Positions 9,353 to 17,931 of a stretch of DNA of 64,000 nt are shown here, in pieces. The translations under genes were made by a program, and so were the position numbers. The stretch's first letter is position 1, and every line of letters begins with the position of its first letter. Source of the DNA: Psychrobacter immobilis (GTDB lineage: Bacteria; Pseudomonadota; Gammaproteobacteria; Pseudomonadales; Moraxellaceae); NCBI GenBank assembly GCA_904846265.1, contig CAJHAA010000001.1:62001-126000 (forward strand), written 5' to 3'. Under the pieces are notes generated by a model. That model did not search any database, was not told the origin of the DNA, and saw only the letters and a program-made list of their open reading frames with translations.

Positions 9353-10063
9353 ATGACTCTTGATGTCAGTGACTTTAAGGCTACTGATCTCGTTTTAACT
9401 GTGAAAAAAAATATGACTGCTTACTCCCTTTCTTGTCTTTACTCTTTTCGTCGCTGTCCTTATGCCATGCGCACGCGTCTCGGTCTGTTGTTTGCCGAGT
9501 TGCCAGTAGAGCTACGGGAGATAACGCTAAAAAATAAGCCTGCGAAAATGCTAGCGATTAGCCCAAAAGGCACCGTGCCAGTTTTACAGCTCGCTGATGG
9601 TGTTGTGATTGAAGAGAGTCGGGAAATAGTGGAGTGGGTGCTTGAACAGCAAGATCCACAAGAGCTGTTGAACCCTAAGACTTTGCATCAAGGTAATACG
9701 TTAATTGAGCAAAACGATCAGGAGTTTAAGCATTGGCTAGATCGCTATAAATATGCTGACCGTCATCTTGAAATGACCCAAACAGAATATCGGCAAAAAG
9801 GTGAAGCATTTCTACAGATTTTAGAAGCACTGCTTACTAAAAATACTTATTTGCTAGGAGACAGTGTGACCATTGCCGATATCGGTATTATGCCATTTAT
9901 CCGCCAATTTGCTCATGTAGATCGCGACATTTTTTACAGTTTGCCTTATCCTAAACTGCAAATATGGCTAAAAAACTGGCTAGCGCATCCATTATTTATA
10001 CAAGCCATGACCAAGTTTCAACCTTGGCAAGATGGCGATGCGCCAGTGATTTTCTCTTCTTAG
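9353..10063 (+). CDS. Glutathione S-transferase family protein
   Basis: 236 residues. The N-terminal thioredoxin-like domain has SFRRCPYAMRTRLGLLFA, where Cys of CPYA is the probable catalytic or glutathione-contacting residue. The cis-proline motif GTVPVL and the ESREIVEWVL segment, which contacts the glutathione gamma-glutamyl group, follow. The C-terminal half is helical with the fold-capping motif VTIADIGIMPFIRQFA. The length is usual for bacterial GSTs. The first about 20 residues are unlike the family, and ATG 9413 just before the thioredoxin fold is a likely alternative start; neither start has a strong ribosome site. The substrate is unknown. It appears to be a single-gene unit. Confidence 0.88.
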   Translation: MTLDVSDFKATDLVLTVKKNMTAYSLSCLYSFRRCPYAMRTRLGLLFAELPVELREITLKNKPAKMLAISPKGTVPVLQLADGVVIEESREIVEWVLEQQDPQELLNPKTLHQGNTLIEQNDQEFKHWLDRYKYADRHLEMTQTEYRQKGEAFLQILEALLTKNTYLLGDSVTIADIGIMPFIRQFAHVDRDIFYSLPYPKLQIWLKNWLAHPLFIQAMTKFQPWQDGDAPVIFSS

Positions 10064-10530
10064 CAAAAGTGGCTCATTCTTTGCTTTGTAAATATTTCAT
10101 CAATCTATTTTAGATATGTCCAGCACGAATCCACGCGTCATTAAACAATCCCTAATAGTGAGGGAGTTGTTTACCCTCACTATCTTGATAGACCTCAACA
10201 GCACTATTCTCAAAATAAATATCAATCTATGGCGGTTTGATAGCCGCTTTTCATAACCTTTGTATCAAAAGGGTTGAGTGCCTATTGTGTACACTTGTAC
10301 TCTTAGGTTAGAATGAACATAAGTGTATCATTATATAAATATTCTTGAGTGAGCTCAATTACGAATTGATTGGCATGGTTGTTAAAGTAACTTTTATACG
10401 AGTATGAATATAAGAGTGCGCAAACAACGAATCCAAGTGCCAATTATAGTGACGCCGATGGCTTTGCTTTTTATATGCGATAACCACTTAATTCACCCCT
10501 AATCCCAACATTTACGAAGGACTGTTTGAA
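10064..10530. other. 467-bp spacer with one perfect hairpin
   Basis: ATAGTGAGGG (10155-10164) and CCCTCACTAT (10174-10183) form a perfect 10-bp stem with a 9-nt loop, a likely terminator for the GST gene although T-poor. The remainder is AT-rich. I found no gene or recognised motif in it. Confidence 0.4.
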
Positions 10531-10956
10531 ATGTTAAAAAGTGCCATTAAAGAAACTGAATTAGAAAAAATCGATATCATATTAGTAAAAAATATTTTAG
10601 AGATTGGTATTCAAGATGATTATGCTGACAAGATAGCGGCTGATTATATCGAGACGTTAGCCCGCGCAAAAAGTGATAAAAACAGTCTCTTATATAAATC
10701 ATTTAAGGTAAAAGAGTGCTATAGACAGTCGGATCTGCATAAATCTATCAACCGTATTATTTATAAGATCGAGCCTTTAAGGGTTGCTATTATGCGTGAA
10801 GGCCTAGCATTGCAGCAGGCAGTGGCTGAAGGCAATAAGGAGATAGCTGATGAGATTATTAAGGTTGTCGTAAGAATGAAGCTAGAAAAAAGTAAACTTG
10901 AGAAAAATCTTAGCGCACTTATGGGTAACGTAAAAAATCTTCAGCTCGCTAGCTAA
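10531..10956 (+). CDS. Hypothetical helical protein, family unknown
   Basis: 141 residues, rich in Lys, Glu, Ile and Leu, predicted by eye to be nearly all alpha-helix with heptad-like spacing in the second half (about residues 75-135). There is no signal peptide or membrane segment, and I recognise no domain. The start has GAAGGA about 9 nt upstream, and the reading frame is clean. It stops just before the truncated cardiolipin synthase fragment. It may have arrived with the event that removed the 5' part of that gene. Probably cytoplasmic; no function is proposed. Confidence 0.6.
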   Translation: MLKSAIKETELEKIDIILVKNILEIGIQDDYADKIAADYIETLARAKSDKNSLLYKSFKVKECYRQSDLHKSINRIIYKIEPLRVAIMREGLALQQAVAEGNKEIADEIIKVVVRMKLEKSKLEKNLSALMGNVKNLQLAS

Positions 10957-10964
10957 TAAAATAA

Positions 10965-11390
10965 CAACAAAGCAAGGCCATGCTTGAAAGTGGCGTCAGC
11001 CTTTTTGAGCTACGTAGCCAAGCTGCGTCTGGTGCACCCGCTGACCATCTAGGAGCGTTCAGATCGTCAAAAGCCAGTCTTCACGCGAAAACCTTTGCGG
11101 TAGATGGAAAGCGCATTTTTATTGGCTCGTTCAATTTTGACCCCCGTTCGACTGCGCTCAATACCGAAATGGGTTTAATGATCAACAGTGAACAGATGGC
11201 ACAAAAACTGCACAAAGCATTTGACGAGGGCATGGTTGGCCTTACTTGGCGGGTAGAGCAGCGTAATGGAAGGCTCGTCTGGATCGATTCCTATACTGGA
11301 TCGATGAGCGTCTCGGAGCCTGGACAAAGTGCCCTGCTTAACATTATATTGACAGTAGTAGGGTGGCTACCAGTTGAATGGCTTTTGTAG
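10965..11390 (+). pseudogene. 3' remnant of a cardiolipin synthase (phospholipase D family)
   Basis: Only the C-terminal third of a ClsC-type enzyme remains. The second HKD motif is intact: SLHAKTFAVDGKRIFIGSFN followed by FDPRSTALNTEMGL, which resembles E. coli ClsC. The first HKD motif and all upstream catalytic sequence are missing. Homology to the family (KAMLESGVSLFEL) starts before the only available ATG (10980), and an in-frame stop at 10962-10964 cuts it off. A two-HKD enzyme needs both motifs, so this cannot be active alone. There is no ribosome site. Best read as a truncated gene, though a short peptide could still be made. Confidence 0.8.
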
Positions 11391-11704
11391 CTATAGAGAA
11401 TAGTACTATATATGATGAACAGTGCTATATAGGATTATGAGCTATAATATCCAATATCTGACACATTCATTCAGTAATGTGATAAATATAAAAAATTGGC
11501 TAATGCTATGCCTGTCATAGTGCTTGGAATGTTTTTACGTTATTTTAATTAAAAAAAGCAGCGGTGCTACAATTATTAATAATTATTTTTACTATTTTTT
11601 AAGATGATTTGTTAGCCTCTCTATCCTGCTTGTTTCTAATCGTTTATGCTGAGGTACTTTACAAATACTCACTAAGATATCTAAAAAATAATTAAGGAAA
11701 ATTT
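11391..11704. other. AT-rich spacer before the carboxypeptidase gene
   Basis: 314 bp with no gene seen. It ends in an AAGGA ribosome site just before ATG 11705 and probably holds that gene's promoter, but I could not choose a -35/-10 pair with confidence. Confidence 0.3.
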
Positions 11705-12847
11705 ATGCATATCACTGCTAATTTCGATGCTGGTAATATTGAGGTTATTAATTTAGAAGATAAAAAAAATATCCAATTGGCTATTCGTCCGGACGTCGGT
11801 GGCGAGTTTTTTCAGTGGTTTAATTTTCGCCTGACAGGTCAAGTTGGCGAGCAATATGTGCTCAATATTATGAATGCAGGGGGTGCGGCATTTCCTGCAG
11901 GGTGGGAGAATTACCAAGCGGTGGCGTCGTACGATCGCGACTATTGGTTTCGTCTGCCCACCTCTTATAAAGACGGCAAACTAACCATAACGGCAGAGTT
12001 GGAATGTGAAACTATTCAAATTGCTTTTTTTGCCCCTTACAGTGATGAGCGTCATCAAGATTTATTAGCAGCGGTGCAAATGCATCCATTAGTGACGTTA
12101 GAGCATTTGGGAGAAACCCTTGATAAGCGCGATTTAACCTTAGTCAAAATTAGTGATGGCGCTAGCAATAACGATGCGCCTAAACGCAATATTTGGATTA
12201 CGGCACGTCAACATCCTGGTGAAACGATGGCTGAGTGGTTGGTCGATGGACTACTGCATAGCCTGTTAGATGGTGATAATGCCACGGGTAAATTATTATT
12301 AGATAAAGCTAACTTTTACATCGTGCCCAATATGAACCCAGATGGCAGCGTGCGCGGTCATCTGCGTACTAATGCAGTCGGGACTAACCTAAACCGTGCT
12401 TGGTCAAATCCAAGTTTGGAAACCAGCCCAGAAGTCTTTCATGTCATTAATAAAATGGAAGAGACGGGTGTTGACCTGTTTTATGATGTACACGGTGATG
12501 AAGAAATACCTTTTGTATTCCTTGCTGGCTCTCAGGGTACGCCAAATTATAGCGACCGCCTCGCGCGTCTACGCGATAGATTCTCAGAAGTGTTAAAGCT
12601 CGCCAGTGCTGACTTTCAGACGGAAGAAGGCTATGACGTAGATGCACCGGGTAAAGCGAACATGACGCTTGCGACTCACTGGGTTGCCGAACGTTTTGAC
12701 TGCCTTGCCAATACCTTGGAGATGCCATTTATAGATAACAATAATGTCCCCGATGCCGATACGGGTTGGTCACCAGAGCGCTCTATGAAATTAGGGGAAG
12801 CCTCATTAGTGGCTATGTTGGCGGTCGTGGATGATTTACGTGAGTGA
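11705..12847 (+). CDS. M14 family zinc carboxypeptidase (cytosolic type)
   Basis: 380 residues. The first about 125 residues form a beta-rich domain found in cytosolic carboxypeptidases, starting ANFDAGNIEVIN and including FFQWFNFRLTG. The catalytic domain follows. Zinc ligands are His170 and Glu173 (ARQHPGETMAEW) and His263 (YDVHGDEEIPF); the substrate-binding segment is NPDGSVRGHLRTNAVGTNLN; the catalytic Glu is Glu339 (NTLEMPF). No signal peptide is present, so the enzyme is cytoplasmic. Related bacterial proteins trim C-terminal residues from peptides, but the natural substrate is not known. The start is supported by AAGGA 7 nt upstream. It appears to be a single-gene unit. Confidence 0.9.
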   Translation: MHITANFDAGNIEVINLEDKKNIQLAIRPDVGGEFFQWFNFRLTGQVGEQYVLNIMNAGGAAFPAGWENYQAVASYDRDYWFRLPTSYKDGKLTITAELECETIQIAFFAPYSDERHQDLLAAVQMHPLVTLEHLGETLDKRDLTLVKISDGASNNDAPKRNIWITARQHPGETMAEWLVDGLLHSLLDGDNATGKLLLDKANFYIVPNMNPDGSVRGHLRTNAVGTNLNRAWSNPSLETSPEVFHVINKMEETGVDLFYDVHGDEEIPFVFLAGSQGTPNYSDRLARLRDRFSEVLKLASADFQTEEGYDVDAPGKANMTLATHWVAERFDCLANTLEMPFIDNNNVPDADTGWSPERSMKLGEASLVAMLAVVDDLRE

Positions 12848-12878
12848 ATCATTTAGGTGGATTGTTTGGGTTATGAAA

Positions 12879-13010
12879 TCAGTCCATCCACTCAAGGGTT
12901 ACTTGTTCAACACTCTCTATGCCATTCCAAATTTCAGATACGCCATCAGGTTGATCTGCTGCCAGACCTTGCGAGTGCCATAACGGCACTTGCAATCCTA
13001 CCGGACGCGC
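12879..13010 (-). pseudogene. Possible decayed gene end, frameshifted
   Basis: On the minus strand, the frame from 13010 to the stop at 12879 reads like a real C-terminus, including VPLWHSQGLAADQPDG and VEQVTLEWMD. A stop cuts it at 13011-13013, and the neighbouring frame continues upstream with a similar composition (YIGKSERVR). This looks like a frameshifted remnant, but I do not recognise the family. It lies between the carboxypeptidase gene and the adhesin gene. Confidence 0.25.
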
Positions 13011-13191
13011 TCACTCTTACCGATATAACAATCGTTATGCTAACTGTGCTGTGAGCGTTTGGGTAGGCGAATCTTACTCATAATGCTATTTCTCCATAAA
13101 ACTATCCCAGATTATTTTACTTATCTAAGACCGCCCTGAAGATTAAATATCCTTTAATATAAATATACAGGTATGTTAGCTTTGTGTTTTA

Positions 13192-13213
13192 ATAAATGAC
13201 AGTTGTCATTTAT
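13192..13213. promoter_or_regulatory. Perfect 22-bp palindrome upstream of the adhesin gene
   Basis: ATAAATGACA and TGTCATTTAT form perfect 10-bp arms around a 2-bp centre (GT). The compact TGACA-N2-TGTCA symmetry is typical of a dimeric repressor operator of the MarR, TetR or GntR type. It lies 88 bp before the chosen adhesin start, within a plausible promoter zone. No regulator gene is adjacent. Confidence 0.5.
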
Positions 13214-13300
13214 GAGCATGGTTAATGTAAGTGGCATAGTAAGTGACATAGATAGCCTTGATTTTATCGACGATTAGTTTTTGGACTTATGGAGCGAGCT

Positions 13301-15307
13301 ATGAATAAAGTATTTAAAAAGATTTGGAGTCAATCACTAGGTTGTTTAGTGGTGGTGTCTGAAAATACTAAGAGCGCTGGTAAGACCAGCGGCACGACTG
13401 GCACTATCGCCCTGATAGCTCGCTCAAATGACTATAAGATGTTGACTATAAAAGGGCTTGCCTTCAGTATCGCAGCGATCAGTGGTTCGACAGTGTGGGC
13501 AGGCGTGGTATGCGTAACGGATCCTGTTTCTGGAGGAAGTACGGCAACAGGTGCAATTGCACTAGCCTGTGGAATAAATAATGTAGCAGGCGGTATTAAT
13601 AGTAGTGCCTTAGGTATTGACAATAAAGCTTCAAATGAAGCGACTAGTGCGCTAGGTTATGCAAATGAAGCAACAGGTAACTCTAGCAATGCAGTGGGGT
13701 TTTTCAATAAGTCCTCGGGTAGTTATAGCAGTGCGGTTGGTTATACTAATGCAGCATCAGGTGATTATAGTAGTGCGATAGGCTCTAATAATGAAGCATC
13801 AGTTGAGTACAGTAGTGCCGTTGGTTATAACAATACCGCATCGCGTATCAATAGCAGTGCGATAGGCTCTAATAATATCGCCTCAGAGGGTTATAGTAGT
13901 GCATTTGGTTATAACAACACGGCATCGAACATAAATAGCAGTGCAATTGGCTATAAAAATACCGCCTCGAATGTAAATAGCAGTGCCGTCGGTTATAATA
14001 ATAAAGCATCAGGTAAAGACAGTAGTGCCGTCGGTTTTGAAAATACATCAGAGGGTGACTACAGTGTTGCAGTTGGTTATCAGAATATCGCATCAGGTAC
14101 AGACAGCAGCGTGTTTGGCAGTAATAGCCAAGCCACTGCGACAGGCGCAACCGCCATAGGTAGTTTCTCCATTGCAGATGAAAGAGATACGATTTCAGTT
14201 GGTAGCAAGGGTTTCGAAAAACGTATCACTAATGTGGCAGATGCGACAAATGATACAGATGCGGTAAATAAACGATATACCGACGGCAAAGCAACCGAGA
14301 CTTTGACCGCCTCCAAAGGCTACACCGACGACAAAGCGACTGAAACCTTAACTGCCTCAAAAGGTTACACCGATGGCAAAGCGACCGAGACTTTGATCGC
14401 ATCGAAAGGCTATACTGATGGTAAAGCGACCGAGACTCTAGCATCGTCACAAAGTTATACAAATGATCAGGTATTGAGCGTTAAACAGGATATTGCTGCA
14501 CAGCATAAATACCTAAACATCAATGGTGGTACGTCTGCAGAAGCGATTGCTAGTGGAGACAACGCAATGGCTTTAGGCACTAATGCGGCGGCGCAGGGCA
14601 AGCAATCTATTGCAATGGGAGATGGTGCTCAAGCAATCGGCGAGCAAGCTATCAGCATTGGCACTGGTAATAAAGTGACTGGAAATCATTCAGGTGCGAT
14701 TGGCGATCCAAGTACGGTCAGTGGCAATAACAGCTATAGTATGGGCAATAATAATACCGTGTCTGGCGACAATACTTTTGTGCTCGGCAATAATGTCAAT
14801 ACTACTGCAAAAAACGCCGTGGTACTCGGCAATGACTCTAGCTCTAACCGTGAAAACACAGTGTCGGTTGGCTCGGATCTTAACCAGCGTCAGATTATCA
14901 ATGTTGCTAATGGTACCGCTGATAATGACGCAGTCAATGTCGGTCAGTTACAAGACGCAAAAACAAGCGCTATCGAAACCTCGAACACTTATACTGATAC
15001 TAAATTTAATGCTCTAAATGACTCTATTCACAATTATCTGCAAGACAATGGACAGCGTTTTAAGGAAATTGATGATCGTTTTGATCGTCAAGGTGCGATG
15101 AGTGCTGCGATGTTAAACATGGCAACTAGCACGTCAGGTCTACAAGGTAAGAACCGTATAGGCGTGGGCGCAGGTTTTCAGGGCTCCGAGCAAGCGGTTT
15201 CCTTAGGATATCAGCGTGTCATTAATCCCAATACCAGCTTTAGTCTCGGTGGTGCTTTCACAAAAGATGAGAACTCTGGTGGCATGGGTATGGGTTTTAG
15301 CTGGTAA
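13301..15307 (+). CDS. YadA-type trimeric autotransporter adhesin
   Basis: A 668-residue type Vc outer-membrane protein. I start at ATG 13301 because MNKVFKKIWSQSLGC opens an extended signal peptide region typical of the family and GGAG precedes it; the open frame extends 12 bp further. After the signal (cleavage near VWAG) comes a head of 14 uninterrupted 14-residue units (13577-14164, pattern NNxASxxxSSAxGY). Then a neck (TDAVNKRYTD), a stalk of four 15-residue coiled-coil units (14291-14470), a second short head rich in xxAMALG turns, another neck (NDAVNVGQLQDA), a short coiled coil, and the membrane anchor beginning FDRQGAMSAAMLNMA and ending GMGFSW. All parts are intact. It probably binds surfaces or host matrix and promotes autoagglutination; the ligand is unknown. 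Confidence 0.95.
   Translation: MNKVFKKIWSQSLGCLVVVSENTKSAGKTSGTTGTIALIARSNDYKMLTIKGLAFSIAAISGSTVWAGVVCVTDPVSGGSTATGAIALACGINNVAGGINSSALGIDNKASNEATSALGYANEATGNSSNAVGFFNKSSGSYSSAVGYTNAASGDYSSAIGSNNEASVEYSSAVGYNNTASRINSSAIGSNNIASEGYSSAFGYNNTASNINSSAIGYKNTASNVNSSAVGYNNKASGKDSSAVGFENTSEGDYSVAVGYQNIASGTDSSVFGSNSQATATGATAIGSFSIADERDTISVGSKGFEKRITNVADATNDTDAVNKRYTDGKATETLTASKGYTDDKATETLTASKGYTDGKATETLIASKGYTDGKATETLASSQSYTNDQVLSVKQDIAAQHKYLNINGGTSAEAIASGDNAMALGTNAAAQGKQSIAMGDGAQAIGEQAISIGTGNKVTGNHSGAIGDPSTVSGNNSYSMGNNNTVSGDNTFVLGNNVNTTAKNAVVLGNDSSSNRENTVSVGSDLNQRQIINVANGTADNDAVNVGQLQDAKTSAIETSNTYTDTKFNALNDSIHNYLQDNGQRFKEIDDRFDRQGAMSAAMLNMATSTSGLQGKNRIGVGAGFQGSEQAVSLGYQRVINPNTSFSLGGAFTKDENSGGMGMGFSW
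13577..14164 (+). repeat. 14 tandem 42-bp head units in the adhesin
   Basis: Fourteen successive 14-codon units with consensus NNxASxxxSSA(V/I)GY and no insertion or deletion between them. In trimeric adhesins each unit supplies one turn of a left-handed beta-roll. The DNA copies are diverged but regular, so unit number could change by recombination. Confidence 0.85.
14291..14470 (+). repeat. Four tandem 45-bp stalk units in the adhesin
   Basis: Units start at 14291, 14336, 14381 and 14426 and encode variants of ATETLTASKGYTDGK. The first three are nearly identical; the fourth is diverged (ASSQSYTNDQ). A 15-residue period is typical of right-handed YadA-type stalk coiled coils. High DNA identity makes stalk length prone to slippage. 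Confidence 0.88.
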
Positions 15308-15330
15308 GCATTAAGTAAACCAAAAGCCAG

Positions 15331-15358
15331 AAAAAGGACATTAATTTGTCCTTTTTTT
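15331..15358 (+). terminator. Rho-independent terminator after the adhesin gene
   Basis: AAAAAGGACA (15331-15340) pairs with TGTCCTTTTT (15347-15356), followed by further T residues, 24 bp after the stop. Confidence 0.88.
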
Positions 15359-15640
15359 CTGATGACCATTTCATACTTATTATCTAAAGCTTCTTATAGC
15401 CCAAACCCTTTTGAATGCTAATCCTGCCGCGAGCTAAGCGGTCGCTTGAGCGGCCTTATTTCTTTAAGAGTTTCTTTAAGAGCTGTCATAAGCTCAGGGG
15501 CATAAGGCAATTTATATAATGTCACCTGCGTGCATTTTGGTAAGTATGGCATCAATACTCATTGTTATGATAGATCGCTGCACAGCCAGCCCCTTCAACT
15601 TACTACCGTGTTCAATAACTCTGTGTATAAACTAATAAAG
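15359..15640. other. Spacer between convergent adhesin and ureJ genes
   Basis: No gene seen. A G/C-rich hairpin GGTCGCTTGAGCGGCC at 15440-15455 is followed by TTATTTCTTT and could be a second terminator. TTTCTTTAAGAG is directly repeated just after it. Confidence 0.35.
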
Positions 15641-16318
15641 TTACCCTAACAGTACACCGCATAAACCGACAACAGCTATAACACGTTGAATAATCAAGCT
15701 GTCTTGCAGGTGAGTGTTTAGATAAGTGGCAAATCCTTTGCCGATAGTATATAGACCTAGCATGGCAATAATCATACCCGTAAAGAAGCCAGCGGTATTA
15801 CTGTTTGCAGGCACTTCGATTGCATGAGCAGCACCGTGGAACATAGCAAGCGCACCAAAGCCAATGATTAATAATTTATACACAGTTTTGACGGACATCT
15901 CGTGGCCTTGATTCAATGCCACATTAAAGTAGCGGCTCATAAGTGCCATGGTCAGTAGTACGATAGAGAGTAGAATACCGTATTCAATAAACAGGCTATT
16001 CAAGCTCACACTTAAACTCAGTACAAATCCTGTTACTAGACCAATTAACAGTGCTACAAATCCTTTTTTAAAGCTGTGCATTTGAGTAAATAGCATGCCC
16101 ATGCCCAGCGCTAACATCAGATGGTCGAACCCAGTCAAAGGGTGCAACATACCAGACAATATTGAAAGGCTAAATGAGCCATCTGCTGCCATCAATTCAT
16201 GCCCAGGGTGAGCAAATGCGAGTGTTGGTAGTAATGGTAGCAATGCTAAGCCACTGATTGTATTGGTTTTTTGGAAGAGGTTTTTGCGTGTCATCGTTTT
16301 GGCTGTGTCTGTTGTCAT
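15641..16318 (-). CDS. ureJ: HupE/UreJ-type nickel permease
   Basis: A 225-residue membrane protein, last gene of the urease cluster. It starts with a signal-like segment ending FAHPGHEL, then HPLTGFDHLMLALGMG and, further on, LAMFHGAAHAIEVP. These His motifs define HupE/UreJ carriers that bring nickel into the cell for hydrogenase or urease. About six or seven hydrophobic helices are visible. ATG 16318 has AAGGA 7 nt upstream. The gap to ureG is 105 bp without an obvious terminator, so co-transcription is likely. No hydrogenase genes are nearby, which makes urease the likely client. Confidence 0.92.
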   Translation of the reverse strand: MTTDTAKTMTRKNLFQKTNTISGLALLPLLPTLAFAHPGHELMAADGSFSLSILSGMLHPLTGFDHLMLALGMGMLFTQMHSFKKGFVALLIGLVTGFVLSLSVSLNSLFIEYGILLSIVLLTMALMSRYFNVALNQGHEMSVKTVYKLLIIGFGALAMFHGAAHAIEVPANSNTAGFFTGMIIAMLGLYTIGKGFATYLNTHLQDSLIIQRVIAVVGLCGVLLG

Positions 16319-16423
16319 GATAAATCCTTAATAAATAAACAAATCGATATAAAAACTGACTGATAATCCACTGATCCATCAGCGGTTTGTAGAGCACTTA
16401 TTGATGCCATTACCTAAGGCATT

Positions 16424-17077
16424 CTAAGCCACACTTAACATGCCTTTATCTAAGATAAAAGCAACAATGTCATCAAGACCTTCGCCTGTTTTCATGTTAC
16501 TAAATACCACAGGCTTATCACCGCGCATTTTTTTGGCATCATGCGCCATAACCTCAAGTGACGCGCCTACGAAAGGGGCAAGGTCGGTTTTATTGATAAT
16601 GAGCAAGTCCGATTTCATGATACCAGGGCCGCCTTTACGAGGAATTTTATCGCCTGCTGATACGTCAATGACATATAGTGTCAAGTCGGACAATTCAGGG
16701 CTAAAAGTTGCTGCCAAATTATCGCCACCAGACTCGATGATAATAAGCTCAAGACCTGCAAATTGCTGCTGTAATTCGGCGATGGCAGACAAGTTAATTG
16801 AGGCATCTTCACGGATGGCAGTATGCGGGCAGCCACCGGTTTCAACACCGCGAATGCGCTCAGCTGGCATCGCCTCATTGCGGGTTAAAAACTCAGAGTC
16901 TTCTTTGGTATAAATATCATTAGTTACCACGGCCATATTGATATCATCCCGCAGGCGTTGACATAGTCTCAGCGTCAATGCCGTTTTTCCTGAGCCTACA
17001 GGGCCGCCAATGCCTAAGCGTAGAGGAGAGAGCGTCGTTTCTAAATTTTTGTTTTCGATTTTGGGTGTTAGGGCCAT
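16424..17077 (-). CDS. ureG: Urease accessory GTPase
   Basis: A 217-residue SIMIBI-class GTPase supplying the energy for nickel insertion into urease. P-loop GGPVGSGKT (residues 24-32), the switch segment [13 protein letters not shown], the metal-binding CPH motif in [30 protein letters not shown], and the base-recognition NKTDLA are all present. Length is standard. AAGGA precedes ATG 17077 by 8 nt. It follows ureF after 38 bp and works with UreF and UreD as a complex on apo-urease, receiving nickel from UreE. Confidence 0.97.
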   Translation of the reverse strand: MALTPKIENKNLETTLSPLRLGIGGPVGSGKTALTLRLCQRLRDDINMAVVTNDIYTKEDSEFLTRNEAMPAERIRGVETGGCPHTAIREDASINLSAIAELQQQFAGLELIIIESGGDNLAATFSPELSDLTLYVIDVSAGDKIPRKGGPGIMKSDLLIINKTDLAPFVGASLEVMAHDAKKMRGDKPVVFSNMKTGEGLDDIVAFILDKGMLSVA

Positions 17078-17115
17078 AAATAAAGTTCCTTGATGAGAGT
17101 TATGTATATTAGCGA

Positions 17116-17931
17116 TTAAGAGCGAAATAGGCGGCTATATTGCCTTTCATGCTGGCAAGACAGTATGGCTAAATTTGGTAGGTTGGCGGACATATGTAGC
17201 TGTTGATAGAGAAGATTTCGCTTAAATGTTGTTATATCAGAGCAATCAGTCATTAACGCCATATGTTGAACGTGCGAAAATTTTTGCTGGACATTAGCAG
17301 CCAGTGGCTGTATTTGCTGACTTAATAACTGTTGCAGCTGCCAAATGATGCGCTGTCCTGCCATTTGTCCAAGCGGTACGGTCTTGACCGCAGCCAGCAC
17401 CATATTTTCAATTTGACCAAAGGCGTAAGTGGTCATGGCTTGTACAGGGTTAAATTGCCAGTGCGAGCTGATATGGGCAAACAGTGGCAAAAAACCATGA
17501 ACGAGTAAGCTATCAGGCACATTAAGCTCAAGAACATTATCTAGCCATGCGGATAAAGACAGCGCCAATTGACTTGACTCATAGACGAACTCTTTGGTTT
17601 CGCGGCTAGCGTGATAATCGGCACCTAAAGCATCAGTCAGCGCCACATCATTAATCATAATTGCCTCTATCATCAGCGCCAGTAGCGGTAGCTCATAACG
17701 ACACAATGCCAGCTCCAAATAGTCACTCATAAACGTTAAACCACTGCTTTCGTCGTGAATGAGCCCTGACTCGATAGCAGGCTCTATGCCTTGCGAATAG
17801 GTATAACTGCCAATAGGTAGGTTGCTTGACGCCAGCATTAACAGACGTCCAGTTACCTCTGTATTATTCAGATCATTTATACCTTGTGCGGTACGGGTAG
17901 TCTGCTGTGAGTGTGTGGCGTGATTAGTCAT
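17116..17931 (-). CDS. ureF: Urease accessory protein
   Basis: I place the start at ATG 17931, giving 271 residues, close to the family's 225-270. The open frame runs up to 18126, but its extra 65 residues come from reading the His-rich end of ureE in another frame. They give an artificial hydrophobic segment (LIATIVIIVIVIAMHI) and should be ignored. UreF blocks seen: [31 protein letters not shown] sequence, and [14 protein letters not shown]. UreF gates UreG activity and channels nickel within the UreD-UreF-UreG complex. The start overlaps the ureE stop by 8 nt, so translation is probably coupled. ATG 17943 is an alternative. Confidence 0.9.
   Translation of the reverse strand: MTNHATHSQQTTRTAQGINDLNNTEVTGRLLMLASSNLPIGSYTYSQGIEPAIESGLIHDESSGLTFMSDYLELALCRYELPLLALMIEAIMINDVALTDALGADYHASRETKEFVYESSQLALSLSAWLDNVLELNVPDSLLVHGFLPLFAHISSHWQFNPVQAMTTYAFGQIENMVLAAVKTVPLGQMAGQRIIWQLQQLLSQQIQPLAANVQQKFSHVQHMALMTDCSDITTFKRNLLYQQLHMSANLPNLAILSCQHERQYSRLFRS

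Noticed and set aside
12857..13054. A 65-codon plus-strand open frame after the carboxypeptidase gene
   Set aside because: No ribosome site, no recognisable protein character, and the opposite strand looks more like remnant coding sequence.
13577..14470. Regular short repeats resembling a CRISPR array
   Set aside because: The repeats are in-frame protein units of a trimeric autotransporter; there are no constant repeat/variable spacer units and no cas genes.
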